From NCBI GenBank assembly GCA_019639255.1, contig JAHBSF010000015.1, positions 22,019 through 86,018 of the forward strand: DNA of 64,000 nucleotides. Reading direction: 5' to 3'. The translations under genes were made by a program, and so were the position numbers. The notes below the pieces were generated by a model, which was not told where the DNA came from, ran no database searches, and saw only the letters and a program-made list of their open reading frames with translations. Source of the stretch: Acidobacteriota bacterium (lineage in GTDB: Bacteria; Acidobacteriota; Blastocatellia; RBC074). Shown here in pieces: positions 51,843 through 64,000 of this stretch. The number at the start of each line of letters is the position of its first letter. Position 1 is the first letter of the stretch.

Positions 51843-54242
51843 TCATTCGTATCTCAAGGCGATTATCGGATCGACGCGTGTTGCGCGCCGCGCCGGCACG
51901 TAGCAGGCAAGCAGCGCCACCGCCGCAAGCAATGCGACCACACCGGCGAACGTCCACGGATCGTAAGGGCTCGTTGCATAAAGAAGACTGCGCATCATTC
52001 GCACGAGTCCCGCCGCTGCTGCGACTCCGAGCGCGAGGCCGCCGCCAATTAGCGCTGCCCCCTGTCCGAGCACCAGACGCAATACATCCGCGCGCCGCGC
52101 ACCCAGTGCGAGTCTTATTCCTATTTCGTGCGTTCGCTGCTCGACCGCATACGACATCACGCCGTAAATCCCGACCCCGGCCAGCAGCAGAGCCACGCCC
52201 GCAAAGATCCCGAGCAGCAGCATGTTGAATTGCCGTTCGGCATACGACGCCGACATCGTCTGATCCATCGTCTCGACGCGCGTCAACGGAATCATCGGAT
52301 CTACAGACCAGATCTGCCGCTTGATCGCCGCCGTCGTCTGTTCGGGCCTGGATTGCGTGCGCGCGACGATCTGCATCCATCGCTTCCAGGGCTGCACCGA
52401 CTGAGCGTAGGGCCAGTAGATTGCGGGCAAATCGGGCTGCGCCAGACCGAAATGTTTTACGTCGGCCGCAACACCGACGATTTCTAACCATTGCGGCGGC
52501 CCGCTGGAACGCACCCACCGCACGCGCTTTCCTATCGGATCTTCGTCGGGGAAATGCTCGCGCACCATAGCTTCGTTGACTACACCTACCATCGGACGGC
52601 CGGCGCGGTCATCGGGCGTCAGGTCGCGTCCGGCCAGAAGCGGTATTCTCATGACCTTCAGGTAATCGCCCATGACGCTGCGCGATTGCAGCGAGGGCTC
52701 CGTGCCCGGCTCCATCGGCGGCCGCCCGTCGATGATGAAATCGTGGTCGAGCCAGTTGCCCGATAAAGGCACTTCGCTGATCATCGCCGCCTCTACGCCG
52801 GGCAGCGTGTTGATCGCGGCGATCACTCGTTCGCGGTATTCGGTCTGGCGCGGTATTTCACCGTAGCGCGATTCGGGCAATTCGATCCGCATCGACACTA
52901 CGTTTGCAGGATCAAAACCCGGCGCGATCCGCCGCAACTCCCACAGACTCCTGATGAGCAGTCCCGCCCCGGCGAGCAGAACAACCGCGAGCGCAAGTTC
53001 GATGACTACGAGCGCGCTGCGCAACCGCCGCCTTCCAGTACCCGCAGTCGAACTTCTTCCGCCTTCCTTGAGCGCTCCGGTCACATCCATACGCGTCGAT
53101 TGCCACGCGGGAATAAGTCCGAAGATGAGTCCCGTAGCGATTGCAACTGCGAAGGTGAAGGCCAGCACGCGCCCGTCGATCGAGATTTCGTCGAAGCGCG
53201 GCAGATTCTGCGGCTTGAGTGCGACCAATAGATCCAGACCCCAGAGCGCAAGCACCAGGCCCGCTGCGCCGCCGAGCAATGCAATCGTTACGCTTTCTGT
53301 AAGCAGTTGCCGCATGATTCGCGCGCGTCCGGCGCCGAGCGCGGCGCGTATGGTCAACTCCTGTTCTCGCGACGCTGCGCGCGCAAGCAGCAGATTGGCG
53401 AAGTTCGCGCAAGCTACGAGCAGCACGCAACCAACCGCGCCGAACAGTATCCACAGCGCGTCGCGCGAGGCGCTGACGAGCCGGTCCTGCAACGGAAACA
53501 GAACGGTCTGCCGCATCCGGTTGAGCGCCGGATGCGCTTCGGCGAGCTGTCTGTCGATCACCGCCATTTCGGCCTGCGCCTGCGCGATCGTCACGCCGGA
53601 TTTCAGCCGCGCATATGTGCGCAGGAAGTGTACGCCGCGCTCGCGCGCCGCCACCGGATAGCCGACCGGGAGCGAGACGAAAAGATCCGGCGTCTCGCGC
53701 GGCGGACGAAAGCTTTCGGACATCACGCCCACTATGGTGTAGCTCTCGCCGCTAAGATCGATAGCGCGTCCCACGACGCCCGGATCGCCGCCGAACTGCG
53801 ATTGCCAGAAACGATGACCGAGGACTACCAGGCGCTCGGCGCCGAACCGGTTTTCTTCAGGAGCGATCAACCGGCCGAGTTGCGCGCGCGCTCCGAGCAG
53901 GCCGAAGAAATCGGCCGTGACGAGTCCGCTCATCGCCTGAACCGGTTCGCCGCCGCCCGTGTAATCGAGCGCCATCTGCGTGATTCCGCCCAGGGCTTCG
54001 AGCGTAGATGTCTGCGCGCGCACATCGTCGAGGTCGAGCATCGACTCATTGTAGCGAAAGGCGACGAGCCGCTCGGGTTCCGGATAGGCGAGCGGCCGCA
54101 GCAGCACCGAGTTGACGACGCTGAAAATGGCGGTGTTTGCGCCGATTCCGAGCCCAAGCGTCATCACCGAAACGATCAGGAAAGCGGGACGCTTTGAGAG
54201 CATCCGCAATCCGAAGCGGAAGTCCTGCCACACGCTCTGCAT
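51843..54242 (-). CDS. Large ABC permease, duplicated FtsX type (ADOP family)
   Basis: 799 residues (MQSVWQDFRFGLRMLSKRPA). First helix FLIVSVMTLGLGIGANTAIF, FtsX loops [20 protein letters not shown] and EQRTHEIGIRLALGARRADV, end [16 protein letters not shown]. It is a paralogue of the previous gene with the same C-terminal formula and the same distance to a palindrome. The TonB receptor gene lies next on the same strand; such permease-receptor neighbourhoods are frequent in acidobacteria but their function is not established. Confidence 0.92.
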   Translation of the reverse strand: MQSVWQDFRFGLRMLSKRPAFLIVSVMTLGLGIGANTAIFSVVNSVLLRPLAYPEPERLVAFRYNESMLDLDDVRAQTSTLEALGGITQMALDYTGGGEPVQAMSGLVTADFFGLLGARAQLGRLIAPEENRFGAERLVVLGHRFWQSQFGGDPGVVGRAIDLSGESYTIVGVMSESFRPPRETPDLFVSLPVGYPVAARERGVHFLRTYARLKSGVTIAQAQAEMAVIDRQLAEAHPALNRMRQTVLFPLQDRLVSASRDALWILFGAVGCVLLVACANFANLLLARAASREQELTIRAALGAGRARIMRQLLTESVTIALLGGAAGLVLALWGLDLLVALKPQNLPRFDEISIDGRVLAFTFAVAIATGLIFGLIPAWQSTRMDVTGALKEGGRSSTAGTGRRRLRSALVVIELALAVVLLAGAGLLIRSLWELRRIAPGFDPANVVSMRIELPESRYGEIPRQTEYRERVIAAINTLPGVEAAMISEVPLSGNWLDHDFIIDGRPPMEPGTEPSLQSRSVMGDYLKVMRIPLLAGRDLTPDDRAGRPMVGVVNEAMVREHFPDEDPIGKRVRWVRSSGPPQWLEIVGVAADVKHFGLAQPDLPAIYWPYAQSVQPWKRWMQIVARTQSRPEQTTAAIKRQIWSVDPMIPLTRVETMDQTMSASYAERQFNMLLLGIFAGVALLLAGVGIYGVMSYAVEQRTHEIGIRLALGARRADVLRLVLGQGAALIGGGLALGVAAAAGLVRMMRSLLYATSPYDPWTFAGVVALLAAVALLACYVPARRATRVDPIIALRYE

Positions 54243-54282
54243 CTGTTCTTCCTCCTGCTTTTCGGGCCACCCTTACACGGAA

Positions 54283-54396
54283 CTAAAGAGAAAAGATAAC
54301 GGAACAAACGAAAAAACACGAAACAAACGGAAAGAAACCCATCAGGTACTTTCCGTTTGTTTCGTGTTTTTCTGTTTGTTCCGTTATCTTTTCTCT

Positions 54397-54400
<4 letters not shown>
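54283..54400. repeat. Family-1 palindromic repeat, copy 22 (52-bp arms, almost perfect)
   Basis: The strongest palindrome: arms from CTAAAGAGAAAAGATAACGG to ...AACAAACGGAAAG match over 52 bp except for a two-base swap, around the loop AAACCCATCAGGTA. It overlaps the TonB receptor stop codon TAA (54397-54399, minus strand). Confidence 0.95.
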
Positions 54401-58164
<3,764 letters not shown>

Positions 58165-58616
58165 TGGGTTGGTTCTCCTCAACAAAGAAGTGACCGGCGC
58201 TCCGGCCGGCATTCCGGTAAGTAATGGACTCGATTCGGATTCTCTATCGGTATCCTCACCTCTTGTACACGCAATTGATATTCCGTCCCAAGCCCGCTCA
58301 CCGGTCCGTGCGGCGCAATCCGCTGCAGCGCCTTAGCTGGAAGCATTTCAACACTTACAGCATCATCGCCGACGCCCGCCGCCGCCCTTTTGGATGCGCA
58401 TTGCATCACTGCATCCAGATTTCCCAATACTCATCCGAAAAAATGAAAATTCTTTCCCTTAAATACAATCGCGGTGGTTTCGGATCGTGGATCATACTCT
58501 TCGCTTCGCGATAAATAAAACTAAAAGTTCTGATGATGATGATAGAGAAAGATTATGACTCCGGAGTTGCAGACGGAAGCGGGTCTTGCAATCTGTGGGC
58601 AAGTGGGCGAAGCTGA

Positions 58617-58784
58617 TCCGATCCACAGCAGATTGGTACGCAGCGTGAGGGGGAAGCAGGGAAAACGGAACAAACGAAATGAAACGAAAATCACGGAAAA
58701 GTTGAATATTTCCGTCTGTTCCGTCTTATTTCGTCTGTTCCGTTATCTCTGCTTCCATGTCCTGATGTAGTGTAGTTTGGATTA
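58617..58784. repeat. Family-1 palindromic repeat, copy 23 (in a divergent promoter region)
   Basis: Core 58652-58756 with GGAAGCAGGGAAAACGG and TCTGCTTCC extending the arms; centre GTTGAATATT. The left flank (AGCAGATTGGTACGCAGCGT) matches the flank of copy 3 and the family-2 right end; the right flank (GTCCTGATGTAGTGTAGTTT) is an outer box. It sits in the 660-bp gap between the TonB receptor and the di-haem gene. The remainder (58165-58616) has no convincing gene; an open frame at 58224-58514 lacks coding character. Confidence 0.88.
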
Positions 58785-58828
58785 GCGCCGAATCTTGCGC
58801 GTTCCGATTTCCATCGACCGAGGGGATT

Positions 58829-61800
58829 ATGTTTGCAAGCAAATCGCATCGATATCGCAACCGCATTGCAATGGGCGTATGTACGGCGCTTTTTGCGGCG
58901 CTGGCGTGGTGGAGCGCAGATGCTGTAGGCCCGGCTTCAGCGCTTTCCGCCGTGCGGCAGGATATGCAGCTTTCGGGGCGCTGGGAGCGCGGCTTCGATC
59001 TGAAGCGCGGCGAAACGTTCGAAGTCTCGGTCAGTCTGCCGAAACCCTCGCTGCTGCCCGAACACGGCCGCGTGGGCGTGAAGTGGACGCTTGCGGACGC
59101 GGCGGCGGATGGCGATGCAGCCTCAGGATCGGCCGCCGGATGGAGAAAAGTCCTCCACGCGCTCGACCCGGACGTTTATATGGTTTATCGCGCGCCCGCG
59201 ACGGGGCGCTACGTGCTTGAAATCGAACCCGTGACGGACGAGGCGCCGGTATTCGAGGGCGGTCGGTGGCGCGAAACCGGCAGCGCGCCGCAGGCCGCAG
59301 CGTTTCCGCATTACACTCCGTGGCCGCGCGGCAAATCCGTTCCGCTCGCGGTTGCCGTGTCGCCGCTGGATCTGGGCGCATCGGCGGCGGCGGGAATGTA
59401 CATAGAGCAGGAGCCGAACGATTCCCCGGCATCGGCGCAGGAAATCGAACTGCCGCGCACCTTCGATCGCGACGGCGTCGGCGTCGTGCGCATACTGGGC
59501 GGCGCGGACGACATCGAATACTTCGATAACGGAAGGGTAGGAGAGTCGGGCGACGACTGGTTCAGATTCGTATACGACGGAGCCGAGCCGCGCCTGCTTA
59601 CGTGCAATCTCGTCATCCCCGATCATACGCTTGCGGCGCAGTTGAGATTCTACGCCCTGGATGGCGGCGCAACTCCGGTCGAATACACCGAGGGGCGCAA
59701 CGAAAACGAGCGCACGCATCAGCAGACCGAAACGCATCGCGCCTCGATCGTGCGATTGCTCAAACCGGGCGGCGTTTATTATCTGCGCGCCGAAGCCAAC
59801 GCGCCCGGTTATGAAATCGAATTGCGGCTGCTCAATCCCGCGCCTTACGGCGATGTGCGTATGGCCGTGCGACAGGCGATGTACGATCACATAGGCCAGG
59901 TGGATTCGTGGTTGACGAACCGGCCGCGCGGCGCAAGCGTCGAGCGCCGCATACGCGACACGGGCAACCTCATGGGCACGCACTGCATGAGCTGTCACAC
60001 GCAGTCCGGCGTATGGGGGCCGGCCGTGCCCGTAGAGCAGGGCTACAGGATCGAAAACCTCCAGAACTACCGCCGCCTGATCAACGTTATGTACGAATCG
60101 CTGCGTCCCGCGAATTACCTGAAGGACGCTGCAAACAATACAAGCCTTGCTCCGCTCGATACGGGCGACGGGCCTGCGGGCACGCGTGTAGCCGGACACA
60201 ACGTATGCACGGCGGAGCGCATTGCGCCCGCGCGGAAATTGCATTCGATGCAGGCGCTGCGCGCCGCCAATCAGGTATTGCAGACGAGCGATCCGAGCGG
60301 CATCAACGCTGCGGGGCCGGGATCGAACGTAGGGCAGTCGGTCGTATACAACTACGCCGGAGAGATATTACGCACGGCGTGGGACCGCACGGGGCATCCG
60401 CGATACTTCGCCGCTATTGAAGAAAAAGCCGAAAAGATGCTCGCCGTGCAGCCGCGCTACAGCGACGACCTATCGCACCGCATAGAGTTTTTCCGCCGCT
60501 TCTTCCCGCGCGATTACGCGGCGCAAAATCAGAAAGCGCGCGCCGCGCATCGGGCATTGCCGCCCGAACCGAAGCCGCCCGAACCAAAGCAGGAATCCGC
60601 CGCTCCGGGAGCAAACCCGGCCGAACCTCCTCCGGCGCGATTCCCCGACTACAAGCTGCTCGACGCCGCTGCCGCCGCAAAGCTGCTTGCGCGCATAGAG
60701 GAGCAGTTGAAATCCGACGAAGCGCGTTTGCGCGCAATACAGAACGCGGACGGAACCTGGGGCTTCGATCCGGGCAAGACTTCCGACGGCGGAAAGACCT
60801 GGACTACGGACGGCAAGTTCGATCCCGCGCCGACCGCCCTTGCGCTGATTGCGCTTGAAGCGCTCGGCTACACCAAAGACGATCCGGCCGTAGCGCGCGG
60901 AGTTGCGGGGCTTATGCGCACGCAGGACCCGTACGGGCGATGGAATCGCAGCGCGCTCACGGGTTTTGTAACTACGGCGTACGTCATGCACGCGCTTGCA
61001 CGTCTGTATCCGGCCGCGCCGGTCAAACACTCGCGCGCGGATTTTGTTGCGCGTAGAAACGAATCGCTGCCGGCTGCGGCGGCGCGCGTGCGCGCGCTTT
61101 CGCATACGGATGATCCGGCATTGATCGATCTGATGATCGGAGCCGCATCTCACGCAAGTCCGTGGGTGCGCGCGCAGGGCGCAATCGCGCTTGGCGCCGT
61201 GCACGATGAGCGCGGTGTAGCGCCGCTTGTGCGTCTGCTCGGCGATCCGGTCAAGATGGTGCGCGATGCGGCGGCGTGGGCGATGGAATCCTCGCTTCTG
61301 GACGACAGGGGATTCGACGCCGTATTTTCGGCTTACGAGCGCGGCGACGACCGCACGCGCGAAAGCATTCTGAAATCCCTCAACATTCGCGCCGATGCGG
61401 TTATGACCAAACCGCGCGTAAACCTGGACAGGCTGGCGCGTCTGCTGGATCGCGCGATGAACGACGACGCGCATCCAGGCGTGCGCGCTTGGGCGGCGAA
61501 GGCCGCGTGGCAGTGGTGGGTATGGAATCCGCCTATGCGCCCGCGCATTCAGGATGCGTGGACGCGCAAGCTGCTCACGGATGAATCCAACGCGCTTGTG
61601 GAGAACTGCTTCCGCTATCAGAGCCACGCGCTGTTTGTCGCCAACGGCCACAAGGCGAACGGCAGCGAGGAGCATCAATACGCGGGGTTGTCCGACCTGT
61701 TCAAGTCTATTACGGCGCGCCTCGAAGACGCGACGCTGCCCGAATCGGTCAAGGACAGGCTTGCGCGCAGGCTGCTGGCCGTAGCCGCGACCTTTTACAA

Positions 61801-63211
61801 CACCTCGGGCGGCGACGGCGGTCCCGGTCAGATGGGCTACATCACGGCGGGCAGTTCGGAGATGATGGGAAAGGCGGCGCTGAGAGTTTGGGGGCGCACG
61901 GCCGAAGCCGATTATGCGGAGTTGAAACTCGTACTCGAAGGCGCATCGGGCGTCGGTTATGAACCTCTGCAGGAGCGCGTGATCAATTATTCCACGCACG
62001 GCCCCGTGGAACTGCGCACGCTGGCCGCCGCCGCCGTGTCCGATCCTACGACGGTGACGCTGCCCGCAACGCAGGAAAAGGTGCAGCCTCTGGTCGATCA
62101 GATCTATCGCGGCGCGGTGGATGACGGGCGGCGTCAGACGCTTGCGCAGCCCGTATTGAGATTGCTTGCGCGCGCGAAGTGGGCGGTGCCGCAGACGGTC
62201 GAGCAGCAGGAGATTCTTTATTCGCTGCTCGTGCCGAAGCATTCACCGGAGCCGACATCAGAAGAGATGGCGAAAATAAGGGAAGCGGAAGCCGCGGCCC
62301 GGCGCGCTTTCGGATCGCTCGATACGGACTGGTATATCGCCGACCGTCTCGGAAACACTCTCGCCGCCAACACCGATCTGCATACGGATGTGCTGGTAAA
62401 GATGATGCCGGGCCGAGTGAAGAATCCGTTGACGGCGCATTTCTGGCTGCCGAACATTGCGTGGATCGTTTCCTACGGCGACGGTATACCGGAAGTGGGC
62501 GCAACGCCCGAAGCCGGGATTTCGCCGGAAATCTCGGCCGCGCGCGAGCGTGCAATCGAGTTGTATCTGCAACTGCTCGGCTCCGATACGATGACGCTCA
62601 GCCGCGGGCCGGCGATGCGCATGGCGAATCTGACCGCATTGCGGCGCAACGCACAGGTGCGCGAAGCGCTGCAAAAACTCATCGACGCGGGACAGACCGG
62701 CGAATGGGCCGCAGCCGCAAGAAACGCGCTGCGCGCGACCGATCCGAAACTTGCGATGGAAGACCTGCAGGAGGCGGTCAAAAACGAACCGCTTGCCGCA
62801 GCATTGAGAAGCGCGGACGGCAAACCGCTTTTGACGCCCGAATTTGTGCGCAGTTTTCAGTACTTCAGCGATTACGTGGCGCCGGAGCTTAACAGGCCGC
62901 AGCGTATGGACGAGATGTCGTGTATGAAATGCCACGGTGTAAAGGGCCGCGTGCCGTCGATGGAACTCGAAGCGCCCGATGGCAGCGGCTACTGGACGCC
63001 GGGGAAGATGCTGAAGAACTACCTGATATTGCAGCAGCGCGTAGACCTCTCCGACATTGAAACGAGCAAGCTGTTGCGCAAGCCGCTGAACGTGCAGACG
63101 GGACAGGAGGACGGGCATCAGGGCGGCAGGCGGTACGCGCCGGGCGAGCGCGGCTATCAGATCATCAGGAGGTGGGTGCTGGATCAACCGCGGGTAACGG
63201 GATCGCGATAG
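58829..63211 (+). CDS. Giant exported di-haem HEAT-repeat protein
   Basis: 1,460 residues. An N-terminal hydrophobic signal (IAMGVCTALFAALAWWSADA) is followed by beta domains including a pre-peptidase-like segment (EQEPNDSPASAQEIELPRTF). The first haem motif is CMSCH (near residue 389). Residues about 630-760 resemble the repeats of terpene cyclase/prenyltransferase-like alpha-toroids (AIQNADGTWGFDPG, PTALALIALEALGY). HEAT repeats follow (VRAQGAIALGAVHDERGVAP, VRDAAAWAMESS). The second haem motif is CMKCH near the C-terminus (about 1370). I know no named family with this combination. It is probably a periplasmic or surface electron-transfer or oxidase subunit. Confidence 0.75.
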   Translation: MFASKSHRYRNRIAMGVCTALFAALAWWSADAVGPASALSAVRQDMQLSGRWERGFDLKRGETFEVSVSLPKPSLLPEHGRVGVKWTLADAAADGDAASGSAAGWRKVLHALDPDVYMVYRAPATGRYVLEIEPVTDEAPVFEGGRWRETGSAPQAAAFPHYTPWPRGKSVPLAVAVSPLDLGASAAAGMYIEQEPNDSPASAQEIELPRTFDRDGVGVVRILGGADDIEYFDNGRVGESGDDWFRFVYDGAEPRLLTCNLVIPDHTLAAQLRFYALDGGATPVEYTEGRNENERTHQQTETHRASIVRLLKPGGVYYLRAEANAPGYEIELRLLNPAPYGDVRMAVRQAMYDHIGQVDSWLTNRPRGASVERRIRDTGNLMGTHCMSCHTQSGVWGPAVPVEQGYRIENLQNYRRLINVMYESLRPANYLKDAANNTSLAPLDTGDGPAGTRVAGHNVCTAERIAPARKLHSMQALRAANQVLQTSDPSGINAAGPGSNVGQSVVYNYAGEILRTAWDRTGHPRYFAAIEEKAEKMLAVQPRYSDDLSHRIEFFRRFFPRDYAAQNQKARAAHRALPPEPKPPEPKQESAAPGANPAEPPPARFPDYKLLDAAAAAKLLARIEEQLKSDEARLRAIQNADGTWGFDPGKTSDGGKTWTTDGKFDPAPTALALIALEALGYTKDDPAVARGVAGLMRTQDPYGRWNRSALTGFVTTAYVMHALARLYPAAPVKHSRADFVARRNESLPAAAARVRALSHTDDPALIDLMIGAASHASPWVRAQGAIALGAVHDERGVAPLVRLLGDPVKMVRDAAAWAMESSLLDDRGFDAVFSAYERGDDRTRESILKSLNIRADAVMTKPRVNLDRLARLLDRAMNDDAHPGVRAWAAKAAWQWWVWNPPMRPRIQDAWTRKLLTDESNALVENCFRYQSHALFVANGHKANGSEEHQYAGLSDLFKSITARLEDATLPESVKDRLARRLLAVAATFYNTSGGDGGPGQMGYITAGSSEMMGKAALRVWGRTAEADYAELKLVLEGASGVGYEPLQERVINYSTHGPVELRTLAAAAVSDPTTVTLPATQEKVQPLVDQIYRGAVDDGRRQTLAQPVLRLLARAKWAVPQTVEQQEILYSLLVPKHSPEPTSEEMAKIREAEAAARRAFGSLDTDWYIADRLGNTLAANTDLHTDVLVKMMPGRVKNPLTAHFWLPNIAWIVSYGDGIPEVGATPEAGISPEISAARERAIELYLQLLGSDTMTLSRGPAMRMANLTALRRNAQVREALQKLIDAGQTGEWAAAARNALRATDPKLAMEDLQEAVKNEPLAAALRSADGKPLLTPEFVRSFQYFSDYVAPELNRPQRMDEMSCMKCHGVKGRVPSMELEAPDGSGYWTPGKMLKNYLILQQRVDLSDIETSKLLRKPLNVQTGQEDGHQGGRRYAPGERGYQIIRRWVLDQPRVTGSR

Positions 63212-63244
63212 TTGGACAGAGAAAACGCAGCTCACACGAAAAAG

Positions 63245-63340
63245 AAGAGAGATAACGGAACAAACGAAATGAAACGAAAATCACGGAAAAGTTGAATATT
63301 TCCGTAGTTTTCGTCTTATTTCGTTTGTTCCGTTATCTAT
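63245..63340. repeat. Family-1 palindromic repeat, copy 24
   Basis: GAGATAACGGAACAAACGAA on the left, centre GTTGAATATT, right arm GTTTGTTCCGTTATCTATATC. It begins 34 bp after the di-haem protein stop. Confidence 0.9.
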
Positions 63341-63406
63341 ATCTTTATTGGCGCACTCGCCGATTTAGAATCCGCTAAGGCGGACGATTCGCGGAGACGA
63401 AAAATC

Positions 63407-63685
63407 ATGCAGTCCCGAACAAAAAAGAGAATAGCCCGCGAACTCCTGATATTGGTCCAGTATTTTGTGATTTCAGCCTTGGCTGCGATCTGGGCATTCG
63501 ATTCCTACACCACGGGACGATTCGGGCAGCCGGAGGAAGGCGTAGACATCAATTCAATGGGGCTTCTGCGTGTCATATGGTCTAGTTATCTGAAGCCCTG
63601 GATGACAGTGTTTCTTGGCCTGTGCCTGGTGAGGTTGGTGATCCTTTTCTTCTTCTTGAGTCGCGATGATGAAAAGCAACGGTAG
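63407..63685 (+). CDS. Small two-helix membrane protein
   Basis: 92 residues. Basic N-terminus (MQSRTKKRIARE), helix about 13-30 (LLILVQYFVISALAAIWAF), a loop with GQPEEGVDIN, and a second helix about 64-85 (WMTVFLGLCLVRLVILFFFL) with a charged end. No family recognised. The promoter region upstream (CGGACGATTCGCGG) shows nothing definite. Confidence 0.65.
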   Translation: MQSRTKKRIARELLILVQYFVISALAAIWAFDSYTTGRFGQPEEGVDINSMGLLRVIWSSYLKPWMTVFLGLCLVRLVILFFFLSRDDEKQR

Positions 63686-63726
63686 AGATGTAGGAATGTA
63701 CGAATAGCGATACACAAGGTGATGCA

Positions 63727-64000
63727 ATGGAGGTTCTTCTTTCAACAAATCTCGATGACCCTTCGACGATTCCGTATTTTTTGTGGGATGAACCGATGAC
63801 GGTATCGGAGTTTCGGCGTAAGTTGGAGACTTCGTCGCAGCCCGAGCAGACGCGTTTGCTCGGCAAACTTCTGCGCGAGGCTCGTGACACCGATGTCTGG
63901 CTATTTACAACGCCGGAGGAAGTCTGGCGGAGGTGGCCGGAGGTGGCCGGAGGTGGCCCGCCACCTGGGGCGGCGGCGCAGGTTCTGGGAGTTTTTACTG
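63727..64000 (+). pseudogene. Small accessory protein, frameshifted by a 10-bp triplication (partial)
   Basis: The ATG at 63727 opens MEVLLSTNLDDPSTIPYFLWDEPM... then ARDTDVWLFTTPEEVWRRWPEVAGGG. The frame is broken at the 10-bp triplication at 63928-63957; with two units the frame would read WPEVARHLGRRRRFWEFLL, the expected continuation of this small-protein family (an often toxin-adjacent gene, from memory). The window ends at 64000. Confidence 0.6.
63928..63957 (+). repeat. Three perfect 10-bp tandem units in a coding region
   Basis: CGGAGGTGGC three times in a row. Ten bases is not a multiple of three, so adding or losing one unit changes the reading frame. Confidence 0.92.

Noticed and set aside
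58224..58514. An open frame of 96 codons in the gap before the di-haem gene.
   Set aside because: No ribosome site, no coding composition, and it lies in a region of divergent promoters.

Overview
The window is high-GC DNA with tightly packed genes, most likely from an Acidobacteriota genome; Blastocatellia-like is my best guess. I infer this from gene content, not from a marker gene. It has three large FtsX/MacB-type permeases of the kind duplicated in acidobacteria, an Oar-type TonB receptor of about 1,255 residues with an N-terminal carboxypeptidase-regulatory domain, a Ser/Thr kinase with a C-terminal periplasmic part, a COG1964-type radical SAM enzyme, several Tat-exported enzymes and a very large haem-binding HEAT-repeat protein. 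There is one tRNA-Glu(CTC), and no rRNA, CRISPR array or intact transposase.

Layout. 1-1.5 kb: the end of an unknown gene converging on a glycosyltransferase. 1.9-3.6 kb: small accessory genes (ParB/Srx-like, MazEF, DUF1801). 3.9-5.1 kb: an exported esterase. 5.2-11.1 kb: a five-gene dipeptide/nickel-type ABC transporter operon with a fused double ATPase and a DUF4198 protein. 11.2-15.9 kb: an accessory island (XRE-ImmA, PIN-like protein, DUF2442 protein, SecB-like chaperone, DUF433/truncated DUF5615) ending in an integrase scrap next to tRNA-Glu. 16-20.3 kb (minus): kinase plus three envelope proteins. 20.4-24.3 kb: GGDEF, exported hydrolase, OmpA-like protein. 24.3-31.9 kb (minus): MFS carrier, NtrY/NtrC-type two-component pair, ABC ATPase and permease. 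32.2-43.9 kb: D-threonine-aldolase-like, serine hydrolase, M28-like, small proteins, MFS, flavin disulfide reductase, Tat molybdopterin oxidoreductase and PiT transporter. 44-46.5 kb: radical SAM (Tes/Mss-like) and a methyltransferase. 46.6-58.2 kb (minus): TlpA-type thioredoxin, DinB, two permeases, TonB receptor. 58.8-63.2 kb: a 1,460-residue di-haem protein, then a small membrane protein and a frameshifted small gene.

The dominant unexplained signal is a palindromic intergenic element (family 1, about 90-160 bp) that I count 24 times, roughly one per 2.7 kb. Its arms begin near GAGATAACGGAACAAACGAA, and it is visibly AT-rich against the GC-rich genes. Most copies sit within 0-60 bp of a stop codon, several supply that stop codon, and one seems to supply the start and first codons of a Tat protein. 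Full-length copies carry outer boxes that resemble the terminal inverted repeats of a second family (33.5 and 40.1 kb) flanked by TTAA on both sides. This suggests a group of miniature mobile palindromes reused as gene-end hairpins. No transposase able to move them is in the window.
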